The notes: a model not told the origin generated them from the sequence alone. A DNA stretch of 64,000 nucleotides from Hephaestia caeni (GCF_003550065.1 NZ_QXDC01000005.1:62001-126000); one strand, 5' to 3'. Counted from the stretch's first letter, positions 49,535 through 58,486 are shown. A program made the numbers and translations.

Positions 49535-51403
49535 ATGAGTCTCTCGGCTGCCTTCCTCGACGAGCTTCGAGCCCGTACCCTGCTGTCCGCGCTGGTCGGG
49601 AAATCGGTGAAGCTTCAGAAGGCGGGCCGCGAGTTCAAGGGCTGCTGCCCGTTCCACAACGAAAAGACGCCAAGCTTCTACATCAACGACGACAAGGCAT
49701 TCTACCACTGCTTCGGCTGCGGCGCGCACGGCGATGCGATCCGCTGGATGACCGATCAGCGCGGGCTGCCGTTCATCGATGCGGTCAAGGAGTTGGCGCA
49801 GGCCGCCGGCATGGAGATGCCCGCCCCCGATCCGCGCGCGGCCGAACGCGCCGAGCGCGCCAGGGGGCTGCACGAGGCGAGCAGCGATGCCGCCGACTGG
49901 TTCGTCCAGCAACTGAACGGCATCGCGGGCGCCGAGGCGCGGAACATCCTCGAACGCCGTGGCATCTCGACCGCGATCGCCAAGGCGTTCGGCCTCGGCT
50001 TTGCCCCCGATTCGCGCGGGAAGCTCAAAGCCGCGCTCAAGGAATACGGCGATCCGATGCTCGTCGAAGCCGGCCTGCTGATCGAGGTCGAGGGCAAGGA
50101 GCCCTATGATCGTTTCCGCGGCCGCCTGATGATCCCGATCCGCGATCCGCGCGGCCGCGTGATCGCCTTCGGCGGCCGCATCATCGGCGATGGCGAACCC
50201 AAATATCTGAACTCCCCCGAAACCCCGCTGTTCGACAAGGGGCGCACGCTCTACAATCTCGATCGCGCGGCACCGGCCAGCCGCAAGACCGGCCGCGTGC
50301 TCGTGGTCGAAGGTTATATGGACGTGATCGCACTGGCGCAGGCCGGCATCGAGGAAGCGGTTGCTCCGCTCGGCACCGCGCTTACCGAGGGGCAGCTCGA
50401 ACGCCTGTGGCGCCTCACCGACGTGCCGATCCTGTGCTTCGACGGTGACACGGCGGGGCAAAAGGCCGCGATCCGTGCCGCCGGGCGCGCGCTGCCGATG
50501 CTGGCACCGGGCCGCAGCCTCGCCTTCGTGACGCTGCCGCAGGGGCTCGACCCCGACGATCTCGTCCGTCAGCGCGGCGCCCGCGCCTTCGAGGCGTTGC
50601 TCGACGAGGCCGAACCCCTGGTCTCGCGCCTCTGGGCGCACGAGCTGGCCGCCGAAACGCTCGACACACCCGAACAACGCGCGGGGCTTCGCCAGCGCCT
50701 CACCGAACGCGCCGATACGATCGTCGATCGCAACGTCCGTCAGGAATATCTGGCCGATTTCCGCCGCCGCTTCGACGAACAATTCGCAGCCCCGCCCCGC
50801 CGGTTCGGCGCCAACCGTCCGTTCACGCCCGGTCAGCGCAGGAACGGCCGCTGGGTGCCGCCACCGCTCCCGGTGACGCATCAGGCCAAGGCTGTCCACG
50901 CGCAGGGCATCGACCCCATCCTCGCCCGCGCGGTACTGGCCGGGTTGATCCGCCATCCGGCCGAGATCGCGCGGCATGTCGAGGTGCTGGGGTCGCTCAG
51001 GCTTGCGGGCGGCGCGCTCGGGCGCCTGTTTGAAGCGGTGGTCGATCTTGCGCTCGAAGATCAGGCGCTTGATAGCGCGAACCTGCTTACCATATTGGCG
51101 AAGTCCGGATTTGACTCGGTGGCCGGCGATCTGCTGAGGGCCGACACCCTGCCCTTCTCGTTCACTCGGAAGACGGGCGATGCACTGCGCGCGTCGGCCG
51201 ATCTGAACGAGGCGATCGCGGTGCTCGCGGCAGGGCCGGAGGTGGATCAGGCGCTTGCCGATGCCACCGCGGCGCTGAAGGCTGAAGGGACCGTGGAAGC
51301 CTTTGCGCGACAGAATGCGTTGGTACGGGAGAAAGCAGCGCTCCGCGAGCGTCTTGCAAATCTGGTGCTGGCGGACGAAGACGACGAAACTCTTGATGCT
51401 TGA
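49535..51403 (+). CDS. dnaG: DNA primase
   Basis: Synthesises RNA primers at the replication fork. 622 residues. N-terminal CHC2 zinc finger (CCPFHNEKTPSF ... YHCFGCGAHGD), TOPRIM domain starting at LVVEGYMDVIALAQAG with metal-binding acidic residues in CFDGDTAGQKAA, and a C-terminal helicase-interacting domain. It precedes rpoD by 9 bases, preserving the primase-sigma70 pair of the macromolecular synthesis operon (no rpsU here). Confidence 0.97.
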   Translation: MSLSAAFLDELRARTLLSALVGKSVKLQKAGREFKGCCPFHNEKTPSFYINDDKAFYHCFGCGAHGDAIRWMTDQRGLPFIDAVKELAQAAGMEMPAPDPRAAERAERARGLHEASSDAADWFVQQLNGIAGAEARNILERRGISTAIAKAFGLGFAPDSRGKLKAALKEYGDPMLVEAGLLIEVEGKEPYDRFRGRLMIPIRDPRGRVIAFGGRIIGDGEPKYLNSPETPLFDKGRTLYNLDRAAPASRKTGRVLVVEGYMDVIALAQAGIEEAVAPLGTALTEGQLERLWRLTDVPILCFDGDTAGQKAAIRAAGRALPMLAPGRSLAFVTLPQGLDPDDLVRQRGARAFEALLDEAEPLVSRLWAHELAAETLDTPEQRAGLRQRLTERADTIVDRNVRQEYLADFRRRFDEQFAAPPRRFGANRPFTPGQRRNGRWVPPPLPVTHQAKAVHAQGIDPILARAVLAGLIRHPAEIARHVEVLGSLRLAGGALGRLFEAVVDLALEDQALDSANLLTILAKSGFDSVAGDLLRADTLPFSFTRKTGDALRASADLNEAIAVLAAGPEVDQALADATAALKAEGTVEAFARQNALVREKAALRERLANLVLADEDDETLDA

Positions 51404-51412
51404 GGGCAATTG

Positions 51413-53449
51413 ATGGCGAAGGCGAATACGGCGGACGCGGCCGAGACGAACGAACCGAGCGACGCGCCGCTGATCGATCTCAACGATGCGTCGATCAAGA
51501 AGCTCTTCGCGCGGGCGAAGAAGCGCGGCTATCTGACCTATGACGAATTGAACGAGGCGCTGCCGCAGGATCAGATGTCCTCGGATCAGCTCGAAGACGT
51601 CATGTCGGCGATCAACGAGATGGGCATCAACATCGTCGAGAACGAGGAAGCCGGCGAAGACGGCGAGCCCGACAAGAACGATGACGACGAGGTCGAGGCG
51701 GTCGACGCCGGCGACGGCACGCCTGCGCCGCCCGAAGCGCCCAAGAAGAAGGAAACCGTCGATCGCACCGACGATCCGGTGCGCATGTACCTGCGCGAGA
51801 TGGGCGCGGTCGAATTGCTCAGCCGCGAAGGCGAGATCGCGATCGCCAAGCGCATCGAGGCGGGCCGCGACACGATGATCTTCGGGCTGTGCGAATCGCC
51901 GATCACCTTCACCGCGATCATCGAATGGTCCAACGCGCTCAACGAGGGCGCGATGCAACTCCGCGAAATCCTCGATCTCGACGCCATGCTTTCCAAGGAT
52001 CCGGCGCCCGAGAGCCTGTCGGACGACGAGGACGGCGACGACAACGGCGAGATTTCGGAAAAGACCGCCGGCCCCTCCTACAAGGAGGAAGACGATGTCG
52101 AGGAGGAATCGTCCGACGACGAAGAGGATTCGATGACCGAGCGGCGCGCCAAGCGCCCCACCGACGACGACGAGGAAGACAATACGCTCAGCCTCGCGCA
52201 GATGGAGGAGACGCTCAAGCCGCAGGCGCTCGAGAAGTTCGCCAACATCACCGCGATCTACAAGAAATTCTCCCGGATGGAGGGCGCGCGGCTGGACGCG
52301 ATGGCGGCCGGCAGCGAGCTGTCGTCATCCGACGAGCGCAAATATCAGAAGCTGCGCGAAGAACTCACCGCCGAGGTCGAGAGCGTCCAGTTCCACAACG
52401 CCAAGATCGAATATCTGGTCGACCAGCTCTATTCGTACAACCGGCGGCTGACCGCGCTCGGCGGCCAGATGCTGCGGCTTGCCGAACGCCACAAGGTGCC
52501 GCGCAAGGATTTCCTCGATCGCTACATCGGCAACGAACTCGACGAGCATTGGCTCGATTCGGTCGGCAGCCTCGACAAGAAGTGGAAGGCGTTCGTCGAG
52601 AACGAAGGGGATTCGGTCGATCGCATCCGCACCGAGATCGCCGAGATCGCGCAGCAGACGGGCATGGCGCTCCCCGAATTCCGCCGCATCGTCAACATGG
52701 TGCAAAAGGGCGAACGCGAAGCGCGGATCGCCAAGAAGGAGATGGTCGAGGCCAATCTGCGGCTCGTGATCTCGATCGCCAAGAAATACACCAACCGTGG
52801 CCTGCAATTCCTTGATCTCATTCAGGAAGGCAACATCGGCCTGATGAAGGCGGTCGATAAGTTCGAATATCGCCGCGGCTACAAGTTCAGCACCTATGCG
52901 ACCTGGTGGATTCGTCAGGCGATAACGCGTTCGATCGCCGATCAGGCGCGCACGATCCGCATCCCGGTCCATATGATCGAGACGATCAACAAGCTGGTCC
53001 GCACCAGCCGCCAGTTCCTCCACGAGCAGGGCCGCGAGCCCACGCCCGAGGAAATGGCCGAGCGTCTGTCGATGCCGCTCGAAAAGGTCCGCAAGGTGAT
53101 GAAGATCGCCAAGGAGCCGATCTCCCTCGAAACGCCGATCGGCGACGAGGAGGATTCGCATCTGGGCGATTTCATCGAGGACAAGAACGCGGTGATCCCG
53201 GTCGATGCCGCGATCCAGGCCAACCTCAAGGAAACCGTGACGCGGGTGCTCGCCAGCCTCACCCCGCGCGAGGAGCGCGTGCTCAGAATGCGCTTCGGCA
53301 TCGGCATGAACACCGATCACACGCTCGAGGAGGTCGGCCAGCAATTCTCGGTGACGCGCGAGCGCATCCGTCAGATCGAGGCCAAGGCGCTGCGGAAGCT
53401 CAAGCATCCGAGCCGCAGCCGCAAGATGCGCAGCTTCCTCGATCAATAA
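51413..53449 (+). CDS. rpoD: RNA polymerase sigma factor RpoD (sigma-70)
   Basis: Primary sigma factor. 678 residues. N-terminal region 1.1 followed by an acidic stretch (DKNDDDEVEAVDAGDG), region 1.2 DPVRMYLREMGAVELLSREGE, a non-conserved acidic insert at about 200-265, region 2 (AKKYTNRGLQFLDLIQEGN; YATWWIRQAITRSIADQ), region 3 and region 4 (LEEVGQQFSVTRERIRQIEAKAL). The ATG at 51413 follows a TTG that could also initiate. A terminator-like stem follows the gene. Confidence 0.98.
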   Translation: MAKANTADAAETNEPSDAPLIDLNDASIKKLFARAKKRGYLTYDELNEALPQDQMSSDQLEDVMSAINEMGINIVENEEAGEDGEPDKNDDDEVEAVDAGDGTPAPPEAPKKKETVDRTDDPVRMYLREMGAVELLSREGEIAIAKRIEAGRDTMIFGLCESPITFTAIIEWSNALNEGAMQLREILDLDAMLSKDPAPESLSDDEDGDDNGEISEKTAGPSYKEEDDVEEESSDDEEDSMTERRAKRPTDDDEEDNTLSLAQMEETLKPQALEKFANITAIYKKFSRMEGARLDAMAAGSELSSSDERKYQKLREELTAEVESVQFHNAKIEYLVDQLYSYNRRLTALGGQMLRLAERHKVPRKDFLDRYIGNELDEHWLDSVGSLDKKWKAFVENEGDSVDRIRTEIAEIAQQTGMALPEFRRIVNMVQKGEREARIAKKEMVEANLRLVISIAKKYTNRGLQFLDLIQEGNIGLMKAVDKFEYRRGYKFSTYATWWIRQAITRSIADQARTIRIPVHMIETINKLVRTSRQFLHEQGREPTPEEMAERLSMPLEKVRKVMKIAKEPISLETPIGDEEDSHLGDFIEDKNAVIPVDAAIQANLKETVTRVLASLTPREERVLRMRFGIGMNTDHTLEEVGQQFSVTRERIRQIEAKALRKLKHPSRSRKMRSFLDQ

Positions 53450-53455
53450 GGATAC

Positions 53456-53489
53456 GCCCCGGCAGGTTTCGCAAGAACCCTGCCGGGGC
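53456..53489 (+). terminator. terminator hairpin after rpoD
   Basis: Perfect 11-bp stem GCCCCGGCAGG (53456-53466) / CCTGCCGGGGC (53479-53489) with a 12-base loop, starting 7 bases after the rpoD stop. The downstream U-tract is weak (AATCGCCCTTT). Confidence 0.7.
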
Positions 53490-53941
53490 AATCGCCCTTT
53501 CCCGGGTGGATGGAGCCGGAAACGAGCGCCCTGCACGCGGCCCGCGGGGACGGATGCCGCCTGCATCGTGGTTCGTCGAACCGGGCCTTTCGGATCAGGG
53601 CGCTCGATCGGTCGGCCCGGTTCGACGATGACCCGGTTATGGCGCGCGGCCGGTTATGCCGACGATAACCATCTTCTCCGTCCGATCACGCAAAATACGC
53701 AGGATCGGGGCCGGATTCGCACCGCTTCCGTCACACAATTAACCGATGACGACGGCGGCCTTACGCTATTGGCGAGCGATCTCGTCCATTCCGGTGCCAA
53801 TTGGAGCCGCGATTTCCTCATCGAACCGCGAATCACAGCGATCATCACCGCAGAAGCGGAGGTACCTCCGCACGCCCACCGGCATCGCCCGCGCTACGCC
53901 TCGATTCGCGCCAAAAACCGGCGCGTCCAGAGGGGTTTATC
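53490..53941. other. non-coding stretch with a 15-bp inverted repeat
   Basis: About 450 bases between rpoD and the PAS gene without a convincing gene. It holds a perfect inverted repeat TCGTCGAACCGGGCC (53573-53587) / GGCCCGGTTCGACGA (53614-53628) with a 26-base loop. A promoter for the PAS gene must be here. No RNA family was recognised. Confidence 0.45.
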
Positions 53942-54874
53942 ATGTCGATCGAAACCATGCGCGCGCTGCGCGCCGCAGATCGCGTCTCGGCGTCGCAACT
54001 CGTCCGCCGCTTCGGCCATTGGCAGAATGTCGCGAGCGAGCGGCCGGTCTTCGTCCTCCACCACGGCAACCCGCGCTGGGCGCTGATATCGATACCGCTG
54101 CTGTCCAACCTCGCCGACGAAGCCGATCATGATGCGGGCGACGCGCGACTGGCGGCGCTCCACGACATCACGCTCGATCATATGCGCAACATGATGATCG
54201 TGCTCGATTCGGATCTCGTCATCACCGGCATCAACGCCGCCGCGCGCGCCTATCTGAGCGTCTCCGAGCGCGACGCGATCGGGCGCCCGCTCGATGCGAT
54301 CATGCCCCAGGCGCGGCGTACGCTGCTCGCCGATGCCGCCGCCCGGGTCCGCGATACCGGGGTCGGCGAGACGTTCGATTTCGAATCGGGGCTGTTCGCG
54401 AACCGGCGCTTACAGGCGCGGTTCGCGCCGTTCGATCGCGGGGTCGCGCTGTTCCTCGACGATATGTCGCTGACCGACGATCTCGCCGCCGCGCGCACCA
54501 GCGCCGACGGGCTCGCCGCCTTGTGCGAGGCGAGCGGGCGGGTCGCGACGGGCCGCCTCACCGCGCGCGGGCTGATCGAGGGCGCGCCCGACGCGCTGGC
54601 GACGCTGGTCGGGGTCGCCAGCGATCAATTGCGCGGGATGCGGCTGACCAGCATCGTCGATGTCGCCGACCGCCCCGCGGTCAACGCCGCGGTCGATTCG
54701 GTGTTCGAACAGTCGCGCCGCGCGCGGATCGCGACGACATTGCTGCGCCACGGCGCCGAGCCGGTGCCGGTCACGCTCGCGCTTGCACGGGCAGACACGC
54801 CCCAGGGGCTCGTCTCCGCACGCTATATGATCGTCGACGGATCGCCCCCGATGAGCGCCGAAGCGACAGGATGA
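53942..54874 (+). CDS. Phd/YefM-like domain fused to tandem PAS domains
   Basis: 310 residues. Residues about 14-60 (RVSASQLVRRFGHWQNVAS, then RPVFVLHHGNPRWALISI) match the Phd/YefM antitoxin DNA-binding fold. A PAS domain follows at about 82-190 (MIVLDSDLVITGINAAARAYL) and a second, divergent PAS at about 205-305. No kinase, GGDEF or toxin domain is present. GAGGGG precedes the ATG at 53942; the open frame upstream is unrelated. A PAS-controlled DNA-binding regulator is my inference. The next gene is 107 bases downstream. Confidence 0.7.
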   Translation: MSIETMRALRAADRVSASQLVRRFGHWQNVASERPVFVLHHGNPRWALISIPLLSNLADEADHDAGDARLAALHDITLDHMRNMMIVLDSDLVITGINAAARAYLSVSERDAIGRPLDAIMPQARRTLLADAAARVRDTGVGETFDFESGLFANRRLQARFAPFDRGVALFLDDMSLTDDLAAARTSADGLAALCEASGRVATGRLTARGLIEGAPDALATLVGVASDQLRGMRLTSIVDVADRPAVNAAVDSVFEQSRRARIATTLLRHGAEPVPVTLALARADTPQGLVSARYMIVDGSPPMSAEATG

Positions 54875-54981
54875 ACGGCGCGCTAACCCTGTCTTTACGC
54901 GCTTCGGTATAGAACTCGGGCCGAAGACGTGTGGACGCCTGCCGATCGCAGGTGGCAGGCACGGCTTCAGGGAAGGATTCG

Positions 54982-55647
54982 ATGACGGTGGAGACCGCCC
55001 AGTTCGCAAGTTCCAGCGCCCCGTGGCGGGCCGTGCCCGCGCTCGTCGCGGCCGACGGCACCGCCGCGCATCCCGCGTATCGCGCGCTGCTGACGCCCAC
55101 CGCCCCGTTGCGCGACGTGATCGACGCGGTCCATGCGATCTGCCTGCTCCACGGGCGCCATCCCGGCGTCGTCGATTTCGCGCACGCCCACGATGCCGGC
55201 CATTCGACCGAAGCCTGGCTCGCCGAGGCGGCGCAGGCCTTCGTCACCGAGCGCGCCTATCTGGTCCGCCTCGTCGCCGCCGCGGGGCCGCTGCCCTCGA
55301 CCCCCGGCCAGGCCGAATCGGAAGCCGCGATCGTGGCGCAGGCGCATGCCCTCGATACGCTCGCACAATCGGACCGCACCGGCTGCGCGATCGGCGCGGC
55401 GGTCGCGCTCGTGCTCGATTGGGCGGCGATCCGCGACCTGCTCGATCTCGCCGCCACACGCTTCGGGATCGACATCGCGTCCGGCACGCTCCCGATTGCG
55501 GCCGATACCACCACGTTGCTGGCGACGGCGTTCACCTCACCGGCGGTCGAACGCGCGATCCTGTTCGGCACCGAACAGGTGCTGGCGCAGCATCGCGGTT
55601 TGTGGGGCCTACTCGAATCGCGCGCCGCCGCCCGCGACCGCGCCTGA
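54982..55647 (+). CDS. uncharacterised helical protein
   Basis: 221 residues, not confidently recognised. Predicted mostly helical, with segments LRDVIDAVHAICLLHGRHP, AHDAGHSTEAWLAEAAQAF and GAAVALVLDWAAIRDLLDLAA; several His/Asp in the first half, no signal peptide or clear membrane helix. GGAAGG precedes the ATG at 54982. It lies between the Phd-PAS gene and a MoxR ATPase; a role with either is unproven. Confidence 0.55.
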   Translation: MTVETAQFASSSAPWRAVPALVAADGTAAHPAYRALLTPTAPLRDVIDAVHAICLLHGRHPGVVDFAHAHDAGHSTEAWLAEAAQAFVTERAYLVRLVAAAGPLPSTPGQAESEAAIVAQAHALDTLAQSDRTGCAIGAAVALVLDWAAIRDLLDLAATRFGIDIASGTLPIAADTTTLLATAFTSPAVERAILFGTEQVLAQHRGLWGLLESRAAARDRA

Positions 55648-55722
55648 TCCGCGCCCGCTTGCGCGGCCCCCGGCCCAGCTTCTATGGCCGTACCCGATAG
55701 TCGAAACGATCGGGACCGCGAT

Positions 55723-56574
55723 ATGCAGCGCTTCGAAGGCACCAGCAATTACGTCGCGACCGACGACCTCAAGGTCGCGGTCAACGCCGCCGTCACGCTG
55801 CGCCGCCCGCTGCTCGTCAAGGGCGAGCCCGGCACCGGCAAGACCGTGCTCGCGCATGAGATCGCGCAGGCCGTCGGCGCGCCGCTGATCGAATGGAACA
55901 TCAAATCCACCACCAAGGCGCAGCAGGGGCTTTACGAATATGATGCGGTCGCCCGGCTACGCGACGGCCAGCTCGGCGACGAGCGTGTCCACGACATCGC
56001 GAACTACATCCGCAAGGGCAAATTGTGGGAGGCGTTCACTGCCCCCACCCCGCCCGTGCTGCTGATCGACGAGATCGACAAGGCCGATATCGAGTTTCCC
56101 AACGATCTCCTTCAGGAACTCGATCGGATGGAATTCCACGTCTACGAAACTCGTGAGACGATCCGCGCCGCCGAACGCCCGATCGTCGTCATCACCTCGA
56201 ACAACGAGAAGGAACTGCCCGACGCGTTCCTGCGCCGCTGCTTCTTCCATTACATCGCCTTCCCGAACCGCGAGACGATGCAGGCGATCATTGACGTCCA
56301 TTTCCCCGGCATCCAGAAGCTGCTCGTCGGCAAGGCGCTCGACATCTTCTACGATGTCCGCGATGTCCCCGGGCTCAAGAAGAAGCCCTCGACCAGCGAA
56401 TTGCTCGATTGGCTCAAGCTGCTCCTCCACGAGGATATGCCGCTCGAGGTGTTGCAGGATCGCGACCCCACCAAGGCGATCCCGCCGCTTCACGGCGCGC
56501 TGCTCAAGAACGAGGCCGACGTGATGCTGTTCGAACGCCTCGCGTTCATGTCGCGGCGGCAGGGCGGGCGTTAG
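55723..56574 (+). CDS. MoxR-family AAA+ ATPase
   Basis: 283 residues. Walker A GEPGTGKTVLAHE (about 36-48), Walker B PVLLIDEIDKAD, sensor ITSNNEKELPDAFLRRCFF. MoxR ATPases act with VWA-domain proteins in maturation or remodelling of complexes. The expected CoxE-like VWA partner is on the same strand at 58487, separated by two cell-wall genes and several repeats. The start is the ATG at 55723; a 13-codon extension is possible. Confidence 0.92.
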   Translation: MQRFEGTSNYVATDDLKVAVNAAVTLRRPLLVKGEPGTGKTVLAHEIAQAVGAPLIEWNIKSTTKAQQGLYEYDAVARLRDGQLGDERVHDIANYIRKGKLWEAFTAPTPPVLLIDEIDKADIEFPNDLLQELDRMEFHVYETRETIRAAERPIVVITSNNEKELPDAFLRRCFFHYIAFPNRETMQAIIDVHFPGIQKLLVGKALDIFYDVRDVPGLKKKPSTSELLDWLKLLLHEDMPLEVLQDRDPTKAIPPLHGALLKNEADVMLFERLAFMSRRQGGR

Positions 56575-56605
56575 AGCGGCGGGCGTTAAACCTGAACCGT
56601 GCGCC

Positions 56606-56709
56606 CTGAGCTTGTCGAAGCCTGTCCTGAGCGCCTGCCTTGGCAGGCAGTCGAAGGGGGCCGTTCTTTTTCCGACGTCGCAACAAGAACGGTGCTTCGA
56701 CAAGCTCAG
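56606..56709. repeat. large palindromic repeat (CTGAGCTTGTCGAAGC type)
   Basis: Outer arms CTGAGCTTGTCGAAGC (56606-56621) / GCTTCGACAAGCTCAG (56694-56709), perfect over 16 bp, with inner stem CCGTTCTT (56661-56668) / AAGAACGG (56685-56692). A dispersed element of the GCTTGTCGAAG class, between moxR and the CHAP gene. Confidence 0.85.
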
Positions 56710-56787
56710 CACGAACGGGATTACGCAACCCGCTCGAGGTGGATCAAGCATCGCCGCATCGTGCCGGTGCCGCCTCACAAAAAACCA

Positions 56788-56803
56788 TTAACTTTTCGTT
56801 AAC
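56788..56803 (+). promoter_or_regulatory. CtrA-binding box
   Basis: TTAA (56788-56791), 7 bases, TTAAC (56799-56803): a perfect match to the alphaproteobacterial CtrA consensus TTAA-N7-TTAAC. It lies 49 bases before the CHAP gene ATG, at a position suited to direct regulation. AT-rich and conspicuous in this GC-rich context. Confidence 0.65.
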
Positions 56804-56851
56804 TATTTCCGCTCACCATTTTCCCATGTGGTTGAGTCAGTGTGTGTTCGT

Positions 56852-57436
56852 ATGCGTATCCCCCCGATTCGCCTTCCTGTGCTGATCGCGCTCGCGATGG
56901 CGATTCCGACCCGTCCGGTCGGCGCCAGCTCGCTGCTCGATTATGTCGGCCAGTGCGTGCCGTTCGCGCGCGCGGCCTCGGGCATCCAGATCTATGGCGA
57001 CGCCTGGACATGGTGGGGCCAGGCCGAGGACCGCTATCAGCGCGGCCACACGCCCCGCATCGGCTCGGTGATCGTGTTCGCCAGATCGCCCAAGCTCCGC
57101 CTCGGCCACGTCGCGGTGATCAGCCGGATCGTCGACTCCCGCGTCGCGATGGTGACGCACGCCAACTGGTCGCGCATCGACGGCGAGCGCGGCCATGCCG
57201 AACAGGACGTGACGCTCTACGATGTCTCGCCGGGCAACGACTGGAGCCAGGTCCGAGTCTGGTATCGCGACATGGACGGCCTCGGCGGCTCGACCTATCC
57301 GGTGTCGGGATTCATCTATCCCGCGCCCGCCGGCGATGCGCCGGCAACCGTCCACAAGGCCCGCGCCGCCGCCGAGCTTACCGGCCGCGACCCCGATTTC
57401 GTCGCCGCGCTGATCGACGCCTACGCGCGCAACTGA
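56852..57436 (+). CDS. CHAP-domain peptidoglycan amidase/endopeptidase, exported
   Basis: 194 residues. Signal peptide (LPVLIALAMAIPTRPVGAS), then a CHAP domain with catalytic Cys in YVGQCVPFARAASGI and His in LGHVAVISRI, followed by VTHANWS. Such enzymes cleave peptidoglycan cross-bridges or amide bonds. The ATG at 56852 follows a possible GTG at 56828. A CtrA box lies upstream, so cell-cycle control is likely. It sits between moxR and rlpA. Confidence 0.85.
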   Translation: MRIPPIRLPVLIALAMAIPTRPVGASSLLDYVGQCVPFARAASGIQIYGDAWTWWGQAEDRYQRGHTPRIGSVIVFARSPKLRLGHVAVISRIVDSRVAMVTHANWSRIDGERGHAEQDVTLYDVSPGNDWSQVRVWYRDMDGLGGSTYPVSGFIYPAPAGDAPATVHKARAAAELTGRDPDFVAALIDAYARN

Positions 57437-57445
57437 CCGCAATCC

Positions 57446-57517
57446 GCTGGGCTGGTCGAAGTGCTGTCCGCCTCCACGGACAGCAACCCCGGCAGGCAGT
57501 GCTTCGACGAGCCCAGC
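57446..57517. repeat. palindromic repeat between CHAP and rlpA genes
   Basis: Nested stems: outer GCTGGGCTGGTCGAAG (57446-57461) / CTTCGACGAGCCCAGC (57502-57517), 15 of 16 paired; inner TGCTGTCCG (57462-57470) / CGGACAGCA (57477-57485). Confidence 0.8.
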
Positions 57518-57594
57518 ACCACAGGTCCTCGCAAACCCCTTGGCACCGCCCCGCGCGCTGTGGCACCCGCACCTCGGCTATCGGGGAGGCGGAC

Positions 57595-58344
57595 ATGCGG
57601 ATTTGGGGCACGACACCTGGCGACCAGGATCGCAACGGTCCTGGCAGCATCCCCCTTCCGTCACCCCGGACTTGTTCCGGGGTCCAACGCGCCACGAACA
57701 GTAAGGGCGCGGCTCCTGCCCCGCGATCGCCGCCGGGACAGGGCCGGCATAACGGAAATGGCGATCGAAGGGCGCCCCTCACGTCGCTCGTCGCCCGCGC
57801 TGGCCGCTTCCTCCCCCTCCTCGCCGTCGCCGCGCTCGCCGCCTGCGCGGGCGGCTACAAGCCGGTGAGCGACACGCCGGTGAAGATCGGCCGCCCTTAT
57901 ACGGTGCGCGGCACCACCTACACGCCGGCCGCCGATCCCCGCTATGATATGCTCGGCTATGCGAGCTGGTACGGCAGCGAATCGGGCAACATGACCGCGA
58001 ACGGCGAGAAATTTCGTCCGAAGGGCATCTCCGCTGCGCACAAGACGCTGCCGTTGCCCAGCTATGTCGAGGTCACGTCGCTCCAGACCGGGCGCACGAT
58101 CCTCGTGCGCGTCAACGATCGCGGCCCCTTCGCGCGCGGCCGCATCATCGATCTGAGCAAGGGCGCGGCCGAACAACTCGGCATCCGCGCGGCGGGCACC
58201 GCGCCGGTGCGCGTGCGCATCGTCGATCCGCCCGAGCGCGACAAGAAGCGCCTGCGCGACGGCAAGCCTGCCGCCCCCCGCCCCGATGCCCCCGCCAGTT
58301 CACTCGCCTTCTGGCGCAACCAGCTTCGCCAGGCGGGGTATTGA
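57595..58344 (+). CDS. rlpA: RlpA-family septal lipoprotein (DPBB domain), start disturbed by a repeat
   Basis: RlpA-type double-psi beta-barrel protein that cleaves or binds denuded septal glycan. Lipoprotein signal RFLPLLAVAALAAC with perfect lipobox LAAC; DPBB motifs YASWYGSESGNMTANGEKF (Glu), AAHKTLPLPSYVEVT, VRVNDRGPFARGRIIDLS (Asp). The only good in-frame start upstream is the ATG at 57595 (GGGGAGG, 5-base spacing). It places ~60 residues, largely translated repeat sequence, before the signal peptide (lipobox Cys = residue 84). No ATG, GTG or TTG occurs between it and the signal. The real start is therefore uncertain. Confidence 0.8.
   Translation: MRIWGTTPGDQDRNGPGSIPLPSPRTCSGVQRATNSKGAAPAPRSPPGQGRHNGNGDRRAPLTSLVARAGRFLPLLAVAALAACAGGYKPVSDTPVKIGRPYTVRGTTYTPAADPRYDMLGYASWYGSESGNMTANGEKFRPKGISAAHKTLPLPSYVEVTSLQTGRTILVRVNDRGPFARGRIIDLSKGAAEQLGIRAAGTAPVRVRIVDPPERDKKRLRDGKPAAPRPDAPASSLAFWRNQLRQAGY
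57659..57766. repeat. palindromic repeat inside the rlpA 5' region
   Basis: Hairpin ACCCCGGA-CTTGT-TCCGGGGT (57663-57683) followed by ~80 bases ending in GCCGGCATAACGGAAATGG, the common sphingomonad composite element. It remains in frame with rlpA without creating a stop. The ends are estimates. Confidence 0.6.
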
Positions 58345-58486
58345 TTGGGGGTTGGCTGTCCTACAGCCTCCAATTCCGGTATAGATCCTGACCCTAGGGA
58401 GAAGGGCTGGCAAGGACCGATTCCGAAGACATGGAGAAGATCGTCCCACACTCTCCACTTTCTCCACTTCGCAGGCGCGCAGCGGC

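Noticed and set aside
49304..51958. 884-codon open frame on the minus strand
   Set aside because: Antisense to dnaG; His/Arg-rich translation without motifs. dnaG is unmistakable on the plus strand.
56842..58344. single 500-codon frame joining CHAP and rlpA
   Set aside because: The first half is a wrong-frame reading of the CHAP gene and a repeat; only the part from about 57595 is rlpA.
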